Below, one piece after another: positions 18,506 to 27,036 of a DNA stretch of 64,000 nucleotides. The DNA lies in contig NZ_BOVL01000010.1 of NCBI RefSeq assembly GCF_019972155.1, positions 1-64,000 on the forward strand. The letters are read 5' to 3'. Both the position numbers and the translations under genes were made by a program. Numbering within the stretch: position 1 is the first letter of the stretch; each line of letters opens with the position of its first letter. The notes beneath the pieces are model-generated. The model had not been told where the DNA came from. It saw nothing but the letters and a program-made list of their open reading frames with translations, and made no database searches. Source of the DNA: Bradyrhizobium sp. RD5-C2. GTDB taxonomy: Bacteria > Pseudomonadota > Alphaproteobacteria > Rhizobiales > Xanthobacteraceae.

Positions 18506-20146
18506 ATGACCGCTAACGGCCGGACCCAATCGACGAACAGAGCGGCCACTGCGGCCGCCGTGTTGTTGCTGGTGTCTGTTGCCGGCTCGGCCTACGCCCA
18601 GAATTTCATGCGATCACCGATCGGCGGCGGGCCGCAACTCTCCATCGGGCCGCGGGTCAATCCCGGCATCGGCACGGCCGGCCGCGCACCGCTCCACGGC
18701 CCGGCTACGTCGAGGACCGACGACGGGCAGCGATCGAGCAGGCCGCCGTCCCTTGCGCGTGACGCCCCCCGTTTCTCCGCCGATTGCGATGACGGCACGC
18801 GCCGATGCTCCGGTCGGCCGGTCGCCGTCAATGGTGGCGGCAAGGGCGCTGCGAGGAAGGGCGGGGCCGGTAGTGGCGGCGGCGTCCGCGGGCAGGACGT
18901 AGCGGGCGCGCGAACCGTGCCGAACGAACTCCTGGCGGAGATCGACGGCGCATTGACCGAGACCCAGACCGACGCGCTGGCGCGTCGCCATGGCCTGAGG
19001 CGGATCGCCTCGCAGAATATCCCGTTGCTGGGCGCGACGATCGGCATGTTCCGCACCGCCGGCAATCGTTCAGCCGACGCGGTGGCCCGCGACCTCGCAA
19101 GCGACAGCACCGTCCGCTCCGTGCAGCCGAACTATCGTTACGCGCTGCAAGACCAGAAGTCGGCAGCGGGCGGCAGTGATCCGGCGCAATATGCCCAGAC
19201 GCAGCTGCATCTGCCCGAGGCGCACAGGCTGGCGCGCGGCATGAACGTCACCATCGCCGTCATCGACTCCGGCATTGATGCCGCCCATCCGGAACTGGCC
19301 AACACGGTCGCGGATACCTTCGATGCACTCGGTAGCAAGGATGGCCCGCATGCCCACGGCACCGCCGTTGCCGGCGTGATCGCGGCGCGCGTCAGGTTGA
19401 CGGGGAGTGCGCCGGAAGTGCGGATCCTGGCGATCCGTGCCTTCGGTGTGGCCGCCGGCGGCGCCGAGAGCACATCCTATGTGATCCTCAGGAGTCTCGA
19501 TTACGCGGTGGCGCACGGCGCGCAGATCGTGAACATGAGCTTCGCCGGACCGCAGGACGCACTTGTCGCGCGTGCCGTGGCCGCCGCCGCGGCGAGGGAC
19601 GTCGTGCTGGTTGCCGCGGCCGGCAATGCCGGCCCGAAATCGCCGCCGCTCTATCCGGCCGCCAATCCCGACGTGATCGCGGTCGGCGGCATCGATGCCG
19701 GCGAGAGGTTGATGGCGGCCTCGAACCGCGGCAGCTACATCGCGCTGGCGGCGCCGGGCGCCGATCTGCTGGTGCCGGTGCCGGACGGCAAGTACCAGCT
19801 GATGTCGGGGACCTCCTTCTCGGCCGCGTTCGTCAGCGGCATCGCGGCGCTGGTGCTGGAGCGCAGTCCGGCATTGAAGCCTGCCGAGGTGCGGAAGGTC
19901 CTGACCGGCACGGCCCGCGATCTCGGGACACCGGGACGTGACGATCTGTTCGGGTCGGGGGAGGCGGACGCGCTTGCCGCGGTGATGGCGGCGACCAGTG
20001 CGCCGGTCGCGGCCACCATGGACAAACCGTCGCAGCCCGCGACGGCAGCGGACGGCAATAACACTTCCGTGAGCCGCGCGTTGAATGAACCCGCACCCTC
20101 GATCGCATCGGACGATTCCGCAGCAAATCCCTGTGCTGCACAGTGA
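18506..20146 (+). CDS. Secreted S8 (subtilisin-like) serine protease
   Basis: 546 aa exported subtilase. Signal peptide at about 12-31 (ends AYAQ), a Gly/Arg-rich disordered stretch (32-135), an inhibitor-type propeptide (about 139-213), then the catalytic domain. The triad is D254 (VIDSGID), H284 (HAHGTAVAG) and S437 (LMSGTSFSAAF), with oxyanion N374 (AAGNAG). All four residues are intact. A low-complexity tail with one Cys (residue 543) follows. It lies 36 bp after the anti-sigma gene in the same direction, the third gene of the ECF operon, so its likely job is in that regulatory or stress response. A strong terminator lies about 180 bp downstream. Confidence 0.92.
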   Translation: MTANGRTQSTNRAATAAAVLLLVSVAGSAYAQNFMRSPIGGGPQLSIGPRVNPGIGTAGRAPLHGPATSRTDDGQRSSRPPSLARDAPRFSADCDDGTRRCSGRPVAVNGGGKGAARKGGAGSGGGVRGQDVAGARTVPNELLAEIDGALTETQTDALARRHGLRRIASQNIPLLGATIGMFRTAGNRSADAVARDLASDSTVRSVQPNYRYALQDQKSAAGGSDPAQYAQTQLHLPEAHRLARGMNVTIAVIDSGIDAAHPELANTVADTFDALGSKDGPHAHGTAVAGVIAARVRLTGSAPEVRILAIRAFGVAAGGAESTSYVILRSLDYAVAHGAQIVNMSFAGPQDALVARAVAAAAARDVVLVAAAGNAGPKSPPLYPAANPDVIAVGGIDAGERLMAASNRGSYIALAAPGADLLVPVPDGKYQLMSGTSFSAAFVSGIAALVLERSPALKPAEVRKVLTGTARDLGTPGRDDLFGSGEADALAAVMAATSAPVAATMDKPSQPATAADGNNTSVSRALNEPAPSIASDDSAANPCAAQ

Positions 20147-20687
20147 TTTTCGGCGCCGATCGCCTGCAACGGTGCGATGGAACCGGGCTGCGAAAGGCTA
20201 AAAAAATCGCCGGCGATTTGAACGTCCGCCGCCCTCTCACGACTTATCTGTGTGGGAGCGGTTTATCCCTCCCCGGCTGTATCAGGCGCGAGCGCCCATC
20301 CACCCCAAGCGCCCATATGGCTTTGACCCGTCCGGTTGTCCCCCCGGACGGGTCTTTCATTTTGGGGGCACCCTTGCATCACGAACGGGCCGGATGAGAT
20401 TGCGCTGGGTGATCGCGCTGAGATGCGCGCGACGGCGGCGGCCGTTTGCTGTGGATCGTTCGGCTGCACGGCGTTCGGAAGCGACGCACATCGCCACCAC
20501 GCAAGTCGGTGACTTGACGATGGTTCGGGCAAGAAACTCCGTAGTGGAGCGGACTTCCTTCATCGCCCGTCCGCGATTAAGAATTTAGTTAGACTTTATT
20601 TACCTTTTCCACAGAATATCAGTGTCACGTCCAGTTGATTCGGTTCGGTTGCGTCTGCGTCCGTTTCTTTCCCTGCGGGCAAGTTGA
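20147..20687. other. 541-bp intergenic region, possible small RNA
   Basis: No gene with convincing coding character is visible. The region has a perfect 16-bp palindrome AAATCGCCGGCGATTT (20204-20219), several short GC hairpins (20285-20315), then a strong intrinsic terminator (20325-20363). The terminator could close the protease operon, or the interval could encode a small RNA ending there. AT-rich sequence at 20575-20635 probably holds the promoter of the next gene. Confidence 0.5.
20325..20363 (+). terminator. Intrinsic terminator
   Basis: Perfect 11-bp stem GACCCGTCCGG (20325-20335) with CCGGACGGGTC (20344-20354), an 8-base loop, then TTTCATTTT. It would end rightward transcription from the ECF/protease operon or from a small RNA gene. 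Confidence 0.8.
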
Positions 20688-21182
20688 ATGACACATCGGA
20701 CCGACGTGGCCAGGGGCCAGGAGATCGTTGCACGCTGGTGCAACCTCGCCGAGCAAAGGCTGGAGCACCTCAACGAGCTGTTCGAAACCGGACGCTGGCG
20801 CCGCTATCACAGCGAGCAGGCCTTCCTTGAGAATGTCAGGGAAGCACGGGCCGCGGTCGACATCTGGCGGGAATTGCTAACCCGCGAAGCTTCGCTCGAC
20901 AATTCGCCGATCGATCTGTCCTGGCTCGGCCGCGGCAAGTCGAAATTGCCGCCGCCCGAAATCTCGTCGGTGCCAGAGCGCCGCTCGGAAGCTGCGACAT
21001 TGGCCGAGGCGGCGATGACCGCGGTCGCGGCCGCGATGGAAACGGTGGCCGAGGTCCTGGAGCAGCCGCCCGTTGTGGCCGACGCGCCGCCGCTGGAGAT
21101 GCCCCCTCCGGTCATGCCGCCGCCGGTGCTCGATCTCGACACCATCCAGCGGCGCTATCCGTTGCTGCGCAACGCGCTGTAG
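20688..21182 (+). CDS. TIGR03809-like conserved protein
   Basis: 164-aa soluble protein of unknown function. The N-terminal half (residues 1-90) is charged and helical (RGQEIVARWCNLAEQRLEHL ...). The middle has an alanine-rich helix, and a proline-rich linker (PPLEMPPPVMPPPVLDLD) leads to a conserved-looking tail (IQRRYPLLRNAL). I recall this pattern as the TIGR03809 family of Bradyrhizobium and Rhodopseudomonas relatives. The convergent neighbour is the TIGR03808-type beta-helix protein, the pairing expected for these families, so the two may act together, though this is unproven. Confidence 0.75.
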   Translation: MTHRTDVARGQEIVARWCNLAEQRLEHLNELFETGRWRRYHSEQAFLENVREARAAVDIWRELLTREASLDNSPIDLSWLGRGKSKLPPPEISSVPERRSEAATLAEAAMTAVAAAMETVAEVLEQPPVVADAPPLEMPPPVMPPPVLDLDTIQRRYPLLRNAL

Positions 21183-21189
21183 GCCGACC

Positions 21190-21247
21190 AGAGCGTTTTC
21201 AAGCGAAGTGGCCTCCGGTTCGCGCGAAGAAAACGCGTCCGAACAAC
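21190..21247. repeat. Dispersed intergenic repeat, copy A
   Basis: AGAGCGTTTTCAAGCGAAG followed by CCGGTTCGCGCGAAGAAAA and CGCGTCCGAACAA. It sits between two convergent genes. Related copies, in the opposite orientation, are at 39690-39742 and 43706-43772. Confidence 0.7.
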
Positions 21248-21253
21248 AATCTG

Positions 21254-22624
21254 TTAGCGCCGCACCGCATTGGCGCCGACCACCAGCTGCGCATATTGCT
21301 GGGCGCCACCCACTGACAGATCGGTCGTGATCGGGCGGGCGTGGTCGAGCCCGACCACCGCGCCGCCCGGGGTTTCCGAGATCATGTTGTTGTTGATCAG
21401 CGCGGTGCCGGCGCCCGGCACCACCGAGACGCCGATGCCGACGAACGCCTTGCGCACGACATTGCCCGAGATTGCGACGTCGCGCAGATACTTGCCCCAG
21501 CCGGCGACGATGCCGAAGGTCGGTGCGTTCTCGATCACGTTGCCGGTGACGGCGCTGTCGGCCTCGACATAGATGCCGATGCCGGCGCCGTCGTTCGGGT
21601 CGGTGCCAACAGGGCGCTTCGGCAGCAGATTGCGGATGATGTTGCCCTGGACAACCGCGATGCGGCCGCCTTCGTTGAAGTTGCACACGGAGACGCCGAT
21701 CGCGGCGCCGTCGACGGTGTTGTTGGCGATGACCGCGGCCTCGAACGAGAACTCCGAATAGAGCGCGACCTCGCGGACATTGCTGACGCTGTTGTCTGTG
21801 ATGTGGATGTTGGAGGCCGAATTGCCGCGCACCGCCGAGAAGTCGCAGTTCTTGATGCGGTTGCCGCGCACGATCACATTGCCGGCGCGGAAGGCGTTGA
21901 TGGCGTTGCCGTACTGTCCGGAGCCGCCGGGGCCGGCCTTGATGTCCTCGATGCGGTTGTCGGCGACGATCGAGCCGTCATCGCCGATCGCGGTACGCAG
22001 GATCTCGATGCCGTTGTCGTTGGTGCCCTTGATGGTGTTGCGCGCGACCATCAGGCCGAGCGCGTCGAACGACACCAGCGCCGTCGACGCGATATCGGTG
22101 AAGATGTTGTTGCTGACGTCGCCCGACATCTGCTCGAACCAGATGCCGGCGCCGCCGCTGCCGGTGAACTGGCAGTCGGTGATACGGATGTCGCGGCCAG
22201 ACAGGCAATGCACGAGGCCGCGCCGCGCAGGCAGCGGGACGTTGCCGCCGTCGAAGGACAGGCCCATCAGGACGATGCCGCCGGCACCTTCGCCTTCCAG
22301 CAGCGAGGCGCCGCCATTGAACACCAGCCGGCTGGCGCCGCGGACGCCGATCAACTGGCTGCCGGGCGCAAGCCGCAGCAGGCCGGTGCGGTAGACGCCG
22401 GGCGGAAACGCCAGCGGCACCTGCGCGCGCGCGGCATCATCGATCGCGCGCTGCAAATTGCGGGTCTGGTCGTCGGGGCTGCCGGGACGGACGCCATATT
22501 GCGTCACGTCGCGGCCGAGCGAGCCGGCCGACTGTGCGGCGCGCGCAGCGTCCGGTGACATCGCAAGCGCACCGGCGACGCCGGCGGCGGAAGCTCCGAT
22601 CAGATGGCGGCGGTTGACGTCCAT
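21254..22624 (-). CDS. Tat-exported right-handed parallel beta-helix protein (TIGR03808-like)
   Basis: 456 aa. The N-terminus is a twin-arginine signal (NRRHLIGASAAGVAGALAM). The rest is a run of about 20-residue coils rich in Asn, Gly, Val and Ile (NNIFTDIASTAL, NRIEDIKAGPG, NVIENAPTFGIVAGW), typical of right-handed beta-helix or pectate-lyase-like folds with PbH1 repeats. No catalytic residues can be assigned. ATG at 22624 is preferred because GAGGG lies eight bases upstream; the GTG at 22630 has no proper spacing. I match it by pattern to TIGR03808. The neighbouring TIGR03809-like gene is convergent. Confidence 0.85.
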   Translation of the reverse strand: MDVNRRHLIGASAAGVAGALAMSPDAARAAQSAGSLGRDVTQYGVRPGSPDDQTRNLQRAIDDAARAQVPLAFPPGVYRTGLLRLAPGSQLIGVRGASRLVFNGGASLLEGEGAGGIVLMGLSFDGGNVPLPARRGLVHCLSGRDIRITDCQFTGSGGAGIWFEQMSGDVSNNIFTDIASTALVSFDALGLMVARNTIKGTNDNGIEILRTAIGDDGSIVADNRIEDIKAGPGGSGQYGNAINAFRAGNVIVRGNRIKNCDFSAVRGNSASNIHITDNSVSNVREVALYSEFSFEAAVIANNTVDGAAIGVSVCNFNEGGRIAVVQGNIIRNLLPKRPVGTDPNDGAGIGIYVEADSAVTGNVIENAPTFGIVAGWGKYLRDVAISGNVVRKAFVGIGVSVVPGAGTALINNNMISETPGGAVVGLDHARPITTDLSVGGAQQYAQLVVGANAVRR

Positions 22625-22793
22625 GGGCACAGCCCTCGCAAATAATCGCGAGCGGTGACGTTCGCGCCCGAGTGGTGGTAGCGCGAAATGCGGCGCGGCA
22701 TGGTGAACACGCCGACGCAGCCGGGCGATTGTTGGTGGTAGGGTTAACCTCCGGTGCAGCTGGAGAATAAAGGCCCATGGCTCATTCCCAAGC

Positions 22794-22933
22794 GTCGTCC
22801 CGGTGAAGGCCGGGACCTATACGCTGCGGCGGATGTTGTAGGTGGGACTCGGCGTACCAGCGTTGCGCAATAAGCAGCATCGCTGGTTATGGGTCCCGGC
22901 CCCGTGCGCAATTGCGCACTAGGCCGGGGCGAC
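22794..22933. repeat. 140-bp intergenic repeat element with imperfect terminal inverted repeats
   Basis: Starts GTCGTCCCGGTGAAGGCCGG and ends AGGCCGGGGCGAC. The ends pair as GTCGTCCCGG versus GTCGCCCCGG. An internal GTGCGCAATTGCGCAC palindrome (22910-22925) and a CCAGCG/CGCTGG arm strengthen the fold. It lies in the 377-bp gap between two leftward genes (22625-23007), which otherwise holds only a GTTAACC half-site near 22743. Confidence 0.75.
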
Positions 22934-23007
22934 ACTGAATTCGTTGCGCCAATTGTGAGTCACACATCCGCATTCTCGCGACATGCGCCGGATCTGACCC
23001 GAAGCGT

Positions 23008-23874
23008 TCATCCCAAATCGGCGATGTCTTCCGGCGCAAGCCTGAGGGAGGCCGCACGCACATTATCCTCCAGGTGATCGATGGATCGCGTGCCGGGGAT
23101 AGGCAGCATGACAGGTGACTTTGCCAGCAGCCACGCGAGGGACAAGGCGGCATGCGTGAGACCGCGACGCGAGGCAACTTGCTTGACCTTGAGCGCCTTC
23201 AGGCCGCGTTTGCCGCCCAGCGGATACCAGGGCAGAAACGCAATTCCAAGACGCTCGCACGCGGCGAGTACGTCTTCGCTGGTTCGGTTTCGCAGATTAT
23301 ACGGGTTCTGAACCGACACGATTGGTGTGATGGAGCGCGCCGCTTCGAGCTGCGCAACCGTCACGTTCGAAATGCCGATATGGCGAATTTTGCCTGCGCG
23401 CTTCAAATCGGCCAATGCTTCCATCGACTCGGCAAATGGCACATTGGGGTCAGGCGCGTGGAGTTGATACAAATCGATGCGCTCGAGCCGCAACCGCTGC
23501 AAGCTGCCTTCAACCGCGCGTCGCAAATGCTCGGGGCGACCGTCCTCGACCCACGATCGGCGGTTTGGTCGCACCAGGCCGCCCTTGGTGGCAATGACCA
23601 AACCCGGAGGATAGGGATACAGCGCCTCCGAGATCTGTGACTCATTCGCCTCGGGGCCGTAACTATCCGCCGTGTCGATCAGATTCACGCCAAGCTCGAT
23701 CGCGCGATGCAGAACCCGATTGGCGTGCCCTCGGTCCCTTGGTCTTCCCCAGGCTGAATCTCCGCAGAGGCGCATTGCGCCGAAGCCCAGCCGATGAACC
23801 GGCAAGTCGCCGAGGCGAATTATTCCGGCAAGCGCTACCCCTTTGTATGGAAACTTGTCCACCCGCAACTCCAT
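23008..23874 (-). CDS. Aldo/keto reductase
   Basis: NADPH-dependent (beta/alpha)8 oxidoreductase, 288 aa. The catalytic tetrad can be read: Asp in LIDTADSYGPEAN, its following Tyr, Lys in VIATKGG, and His in LYQLHAPDPN. The C-terminal cofactor loop is PIPGTRSIDHLEDNV. The substrate is not predictable. It stands alone on the minus strand, with about 280 bp before the next gene upstream. Confidence 0.9.
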   Translation of the reverse strand: MELRVDKFPYKGVALAGIIRLGDLPVHRLGFGAMRLCGDSAWGRPRDRGHANRVLHRAIELGVNLIDTADSYGPEANESQISEALYPYPPGLVIATKGGLVRPNRRSWVEDGRPEHLRRAVEGSLQRLRLERIDLYQLHAPDPNVPFAESMEALADLKRAGKIRHIGISNVTVAQLEAARSITPIVSVQNPYNLRNRTSEDVLAACERLGIAFLPWYPLGGKRGLKALKVKQVASRRGLTHAALSLAWLLAKSPVMLPIPGTRSIDHLEDNVRAASLRLAPEDIADLG

Positions 23875-24156
23875 CTAATCGAACATTGTCAGAAGAGATC
23901 CGCTTCACTCTGCGGACGTGTCGGTCTCCGTGGATAAACTCTTGCGAGCGACTTTGATCGTCAACCGATGGACAGGTATGACCGTTGGGCTTTGGGTGGT
24001 CTTTACGGCCGCAAGAGGTCGATTTACACTCTGTGAAATTGCAAATTTGTCGCGTGCGCAGCCCCAGGCTTGCCGGGGACAGCGGACTCATGCGGGTGAT
24101 TGGGATCGCGTCAGCCAGTGGCCTTGACCGATCACCTCATGTCGCATCCGGGGGCG

Positions 24157-24637
24157 TCAGCGGACGGCTAGTTCTGCGGCGATCACGACGGGGAGATTGA
24201 GCGGAAGGTGGGTGATGCCGATAGCGGTCCGTGCATGCGCGCCGACATCCGGGCCAAATGCCTCCAGCAAGACCTCCGAGCAACCATTGATGACGTTGGT
24301 CGTGGAAAAAAAAGCCTGGCGCGACGCTCACTAGACCTGACACCGTCAGCCATGCCGAGATTCTGTCCAGGTCGCCGAGCGCTTGGCGAAGGCTGCTGAG
24401 CATAGCCAAGGCCGCGCGGCGCGCGGCGATGTGGGCTTGCTCGGCAGATACCTCAGCGCCGACCTGCCCATATGGCCCGGCTGGCGTGCCATCGGGATTG
24501 AGGGGCCCATGACCGGATGCGTAGACCCGGTCGCGGTGCACGCGAACCCACGCGAACGGAACGTTTACGCCCGGCGGCACCTTGGCGGGTTGAGGAAGCA
24601 CAAGGCCAAGTTGCTCCAGTCTCTTCTCGACGCGCAT
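24157..24637 (-). pseudogene. RidA-family (YjgF/UK114) gene interrupted by a frameshift
   Basis: Reading from ATG at 24637 gives a clear RidA-like N-terminal part (VPFAWVRVHRDRVYASGHGPLN through WLTVSGLVSVAPGFF). At a run of eight A (24306-24313, eight T in the coding strand) the frame turns to unrelated residues. Removing one base restores FSTTNVINGCSEVLLEAFG and then HARTAIGITHLP and VVIAAELAVR, ending at TGA (24157-24159). The restored product is about 158 aa, normal for the family, which includes enamine/imine deaminases. It may be a true pseudogene, a sequencing error, or a slippage site. Confidence 0.85.
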
Positions 24638-24756
24638 CGCTCACGCCTCTCAATCCTGTTGTTCGGCTGAGAACGTCACTGCCGGTACTCTATCATCGTC
24701 CCCGAATTGGCAAAGCCGGCACTGCCCCGCATTGGTCATCGTTGAAACCACGTCGC

Positions 24757-25404
24757 TCACGTGCGCGCAGCCTGCCTGGTCAGTTTCACCAGCTCCATCA
24801 GCATGGCTTCGCCGGCATCGACCAGCGCTTCCAGCGTGATGGATGATTTGCCTGATGCGGCCGTGCCGTCATGGGCGAGCGGCGGGACATGGACGAATTG
24901 CGCGAGGCGCAATTCGTTGTCGCCGTTGACGGCCTCGATCGCGCGCCAGCTCAGATAGTTGCAGAGATAGCTGCCGGCATCGCGGGACATCCGTGCATCG
25001 ATGCCGGTGGCCAGCGTCGCGCGCAGCAGCTTTTCGCTGTGCGGCCCGAACAGCTTCGCATCGGCGCCGCCCTCGATCGATCCCTTGCGCGCATGCTGGC
25101 GGCCGGCATCGGGGAAACGCGTCGTGACCGCATTGCGGGCGCGGCTCTCGATCCGCAGATGCGAGCTGCGTCCGGCGAGGCCGAACATCAACAGCGCCTG
25201 CGGACGACGCGTTGCGATCAGCTCGGGCAATTCGCGGTCGACGGCAGCATAGGTGACGTCGAAGATGTGGCTGGTCAGCGCGACGTTGTCGAAAGCCGGC
25301 CGACGCAGCCCGGTCAGGCGTTTGACCAGCGGCATGGTCGGGTTGAACGGCGCACCCGGGAACGGCCCGAAGCCGGTGACGAGGATGCGCAGTTTGCCGC
25401 TCAA
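24757..25404 (-). CDS. pcp: Pyroglutamyl-peptidase I
   Basis: Cysteine peptidase of family C15 that removes N-terminal pyroglutamate. 215 aa, the usual length. The catalytic triad is readable: Glu in LRIESRARN, Cys in AGSYLCNYLSW and His in QFVHVPP. The N-terminal motif ILVTGFGPFPGAPFNPT is also typical. The start is TTG at 25404, inside the meaB stop (ATTGA), so the two genes are translationally coupled. The link between a C15 peptidase and meaB is unexplained and may simply reflect co-transcription. Confidence 0.88.
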   Translation of the reverse strand: MSGKLRILVTGFGPFPGAPFNPTMPLVKRLTGLRRPAFDNVALTSHIFDVTYAAVDRELPELIATRRPQALLMFGLAGRSSHLRIESRARNAVTTRFPDAGRQHARKGSIEGGADAKLFGPHSEKLLRATLATGIDARMSRDAGSYLCNYLSWRAIEAVNGDNELRLAQFVHVPPLAHDGTAASGKSSITLEALVDAGEAMLMELVKLTRQAART

Positions 25405-26393
25405 TGCAGCATCTCCGCGATCTGCTCGGCGGCGACCGCGGGCGAGATGCGGCCGCCGGCGACCTCGGCCTCCATCTTCTTCACCCTGGCGCGGATCGCA
25501 GCGTCTGAGCGCAGCCGCGCCATCATCCGGCCCTCCAGCATCGACCACATCCACTTCACCTGCTGCTCCCTGCGGCGGGCCTCGAATTCGCCCGAGGCAT
25601 TCATCGCGGTGCGGTGCTCGAGGATCTTCTGCCAGAGCCGATCGAGCCCGGCGCCGGTCAGCGCGGAATAGGTCTCGACCGGCGGATGCCAGTGCTCGGA
25701 GCGCGGCGCGAGAATATGCAGCGCGCTGCGATAATCGGCGGCGGCGAGGTTGGCGCGCTTGAGGTTGTCGCCGTCGGCCTTGTTGATCGCGATCATGTCG
25801 GCGAGCTCGACGAGACCCTTCTTGATGCCTTGCAGCTCGTCGCCGGCGCCCGGCAGCATCAGCGCCAGGAAGAAGTCGGTCATGTCGCAGACCGCGGTCT
25901 CGGACTGGCCGATGCCGACGGTCTCGACCAGCACGACGTCGAAGCCGGCGGCCTCGCACAACAGCATAGCTTCGCGGGTCTTCGCCGCGACGCCGCCGAG
26001 CGTTCCGGAGGACGGCGAGGGGCGGATGAAGGCCTGGTCGGAGACGGCGAGCCGCGCCATCCGCGTCTTGTCGCCGAGGATCGAGCCGCCGGTGCGCGCC
26101 GAGGAGGGATCGACAGCAAGCACCGCGACCTTGTGGCCGCGCTCGATCAGGAACATGCCGAGCGCATCGATGGTGGTCGACTTGCCGACGCCGGGCGAGC
26201 CGGTGATGCCGACCCGCACCGCCTTGCCGGTGTCAGGCAACAGCGCCTGCACCAGCTCGCGCGCCGCCGCCTGGTGGTCGCCGCGCCGGCTCTCGACCAG
26301 CGTGATCGCGCGCGCCAGCGCGGCGCGGTGGCCGGCGCGGAGCTGCTTGGCGAGGGCGTGGATGTCGGGAGAGGCGGGCTTCGGCGAGGTCAT
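25401..26393 (-). CDS. meaB: Methylmalonyl-CoA mutase-associated GTPase MeaB
   Basis: G-protein chaperone (330 aa) that loads and protects the adenosylcobalamin cofactor of methylmalonyl-CoA mutase. The Walker A motif is GITGSPGVGKST, followed by DPSSARTGGSILGDKTRM, the switch segment VETVGIGQSETAV and the base-recognition NKADGDN. The mutase genes are a few kilobases upstream on the same strand, fitting its role. It is separated from them by the rightward SRPBCC gene, so it is likely a separate transcript with pcp. Confidence 0.95.
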   Translation of the reverse strand: MTSPKPASPDIHALAKQLRAGHRAALARAITLVESRRGDHQAAARELVQALLPDTGKAVRVGITGSPGVGKSTTIDALGMFLIERGHKVAVLAVDPSSARTGGSILGDKTRMARLAVSDQAFIRPSPSSGTLGGVAAKTREAMLLCEAAGFDVVLVETVGIGQSETAVCDMTDFFLALMLPGAGDELQGIKKGLVELADMIAINKADGDNLKRANLAAADYRSALHILAPRSEHWHPPVETYSALTGAGLDRLWQKILEHRTAMNASGEFEARRREQQVKWMWSMLEGRMMARLRSDAAIRARVKKMEAEVAGGRISPAVAAEQIAEMLH

Positions 26394-26551
26394 GGGCCTT
26401 GGTTTACAACGGCTGCCGGTTGCAGGCGAGGGCGGAGTCCGAACTCGTCCCCGATCAATCGCGAGTTCGGGAATCGGGTGGGCGCGCCCGCTGCCATGCG
26501 GTTGATCAGGGCGCGTTCCGCATCACTGCGGACCAACATCCGGAGCCTGCC

Positions 26552-27022
26552 ATGACCCGAGCCTATTACAGCACCGTTCTCGACCATCCGCTCGATACCG
26601 TGTGGTCGCTGATCCGCGACTTCAACAATTACCCGGCCTATATCGAGGGCGTCAGCGAAAGCGTGATCGAGGACGACAAGCGCGGGGACCAGGTCGGTGC
26701 TGTCAGGCGCTTCTGCTATCTCGGGCTCTGGGTCAGGCAACGTCTTGCCGGCCACTCGGACACGCAGCATTCGCTGACCTATGCCAGCATCGAGCCGCTG
26801 CCGTTTCTGTCGGATGCCGGTTCGGACGCGCCGCAGCCGACCCATTACGAGGGCACGATGCATCTGCTGCCGGTCGTCGAGGGCAACCGCACCTTCATCG
26901 AATGGTCGGTCAATCTCGACACCGCGCCTGCTGACGCCGATCGCTGGCACAGCCAGTTCCAGGCGTGGATCCCGGACTGGACCGGCTCCCTGGTCAGAGC
27001 GCTGGCGCGTCAGCCAGGCTGA
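26552..27022 (+). CDS. SRPBCC (START/Bet v1-like) family protein
   Basis: 156-aa protein with the helix-grip fold. It begins TRAYYSTVLDHPLDTVWSLIRDFNNYPAYIEGVSES, a typical polyketide-cyclase/dehydrase start, and has a C-terminal amphipathic helix. Such proteins bind small hydrophobic ligands in a cavity; no ligand can be inferred. It starts at ATG 26552 and faces the DUF3298 gene convergently with a 14-bp gap. It is the only rightward gene in a run of leftward genes. Confidence 0.8.
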   Translation: MTRAYYSTVLDHPLDTVWSLIRDFNNYPAYIEGVSESVIEDDKRGDQVGAVRRFCYLGLWVRQRLAGHSDTQHSLTYASIEPLPFLSDAGSDAPQPTHYEGTMHLLPVVEGNRTFIEWSVNLDTAPADADRWHSQFQAWIPDWTGSLVRALARQPG

Positions 27023-27036
27023 GCCTGCTGAAGCGG

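Noticed and set aside
20250..20588. 112-codon frame in the gap after the protease gene
   Set aside because: It reads through the perfect intrinsic terminator, has no good ribosome site and no conserved pattern.
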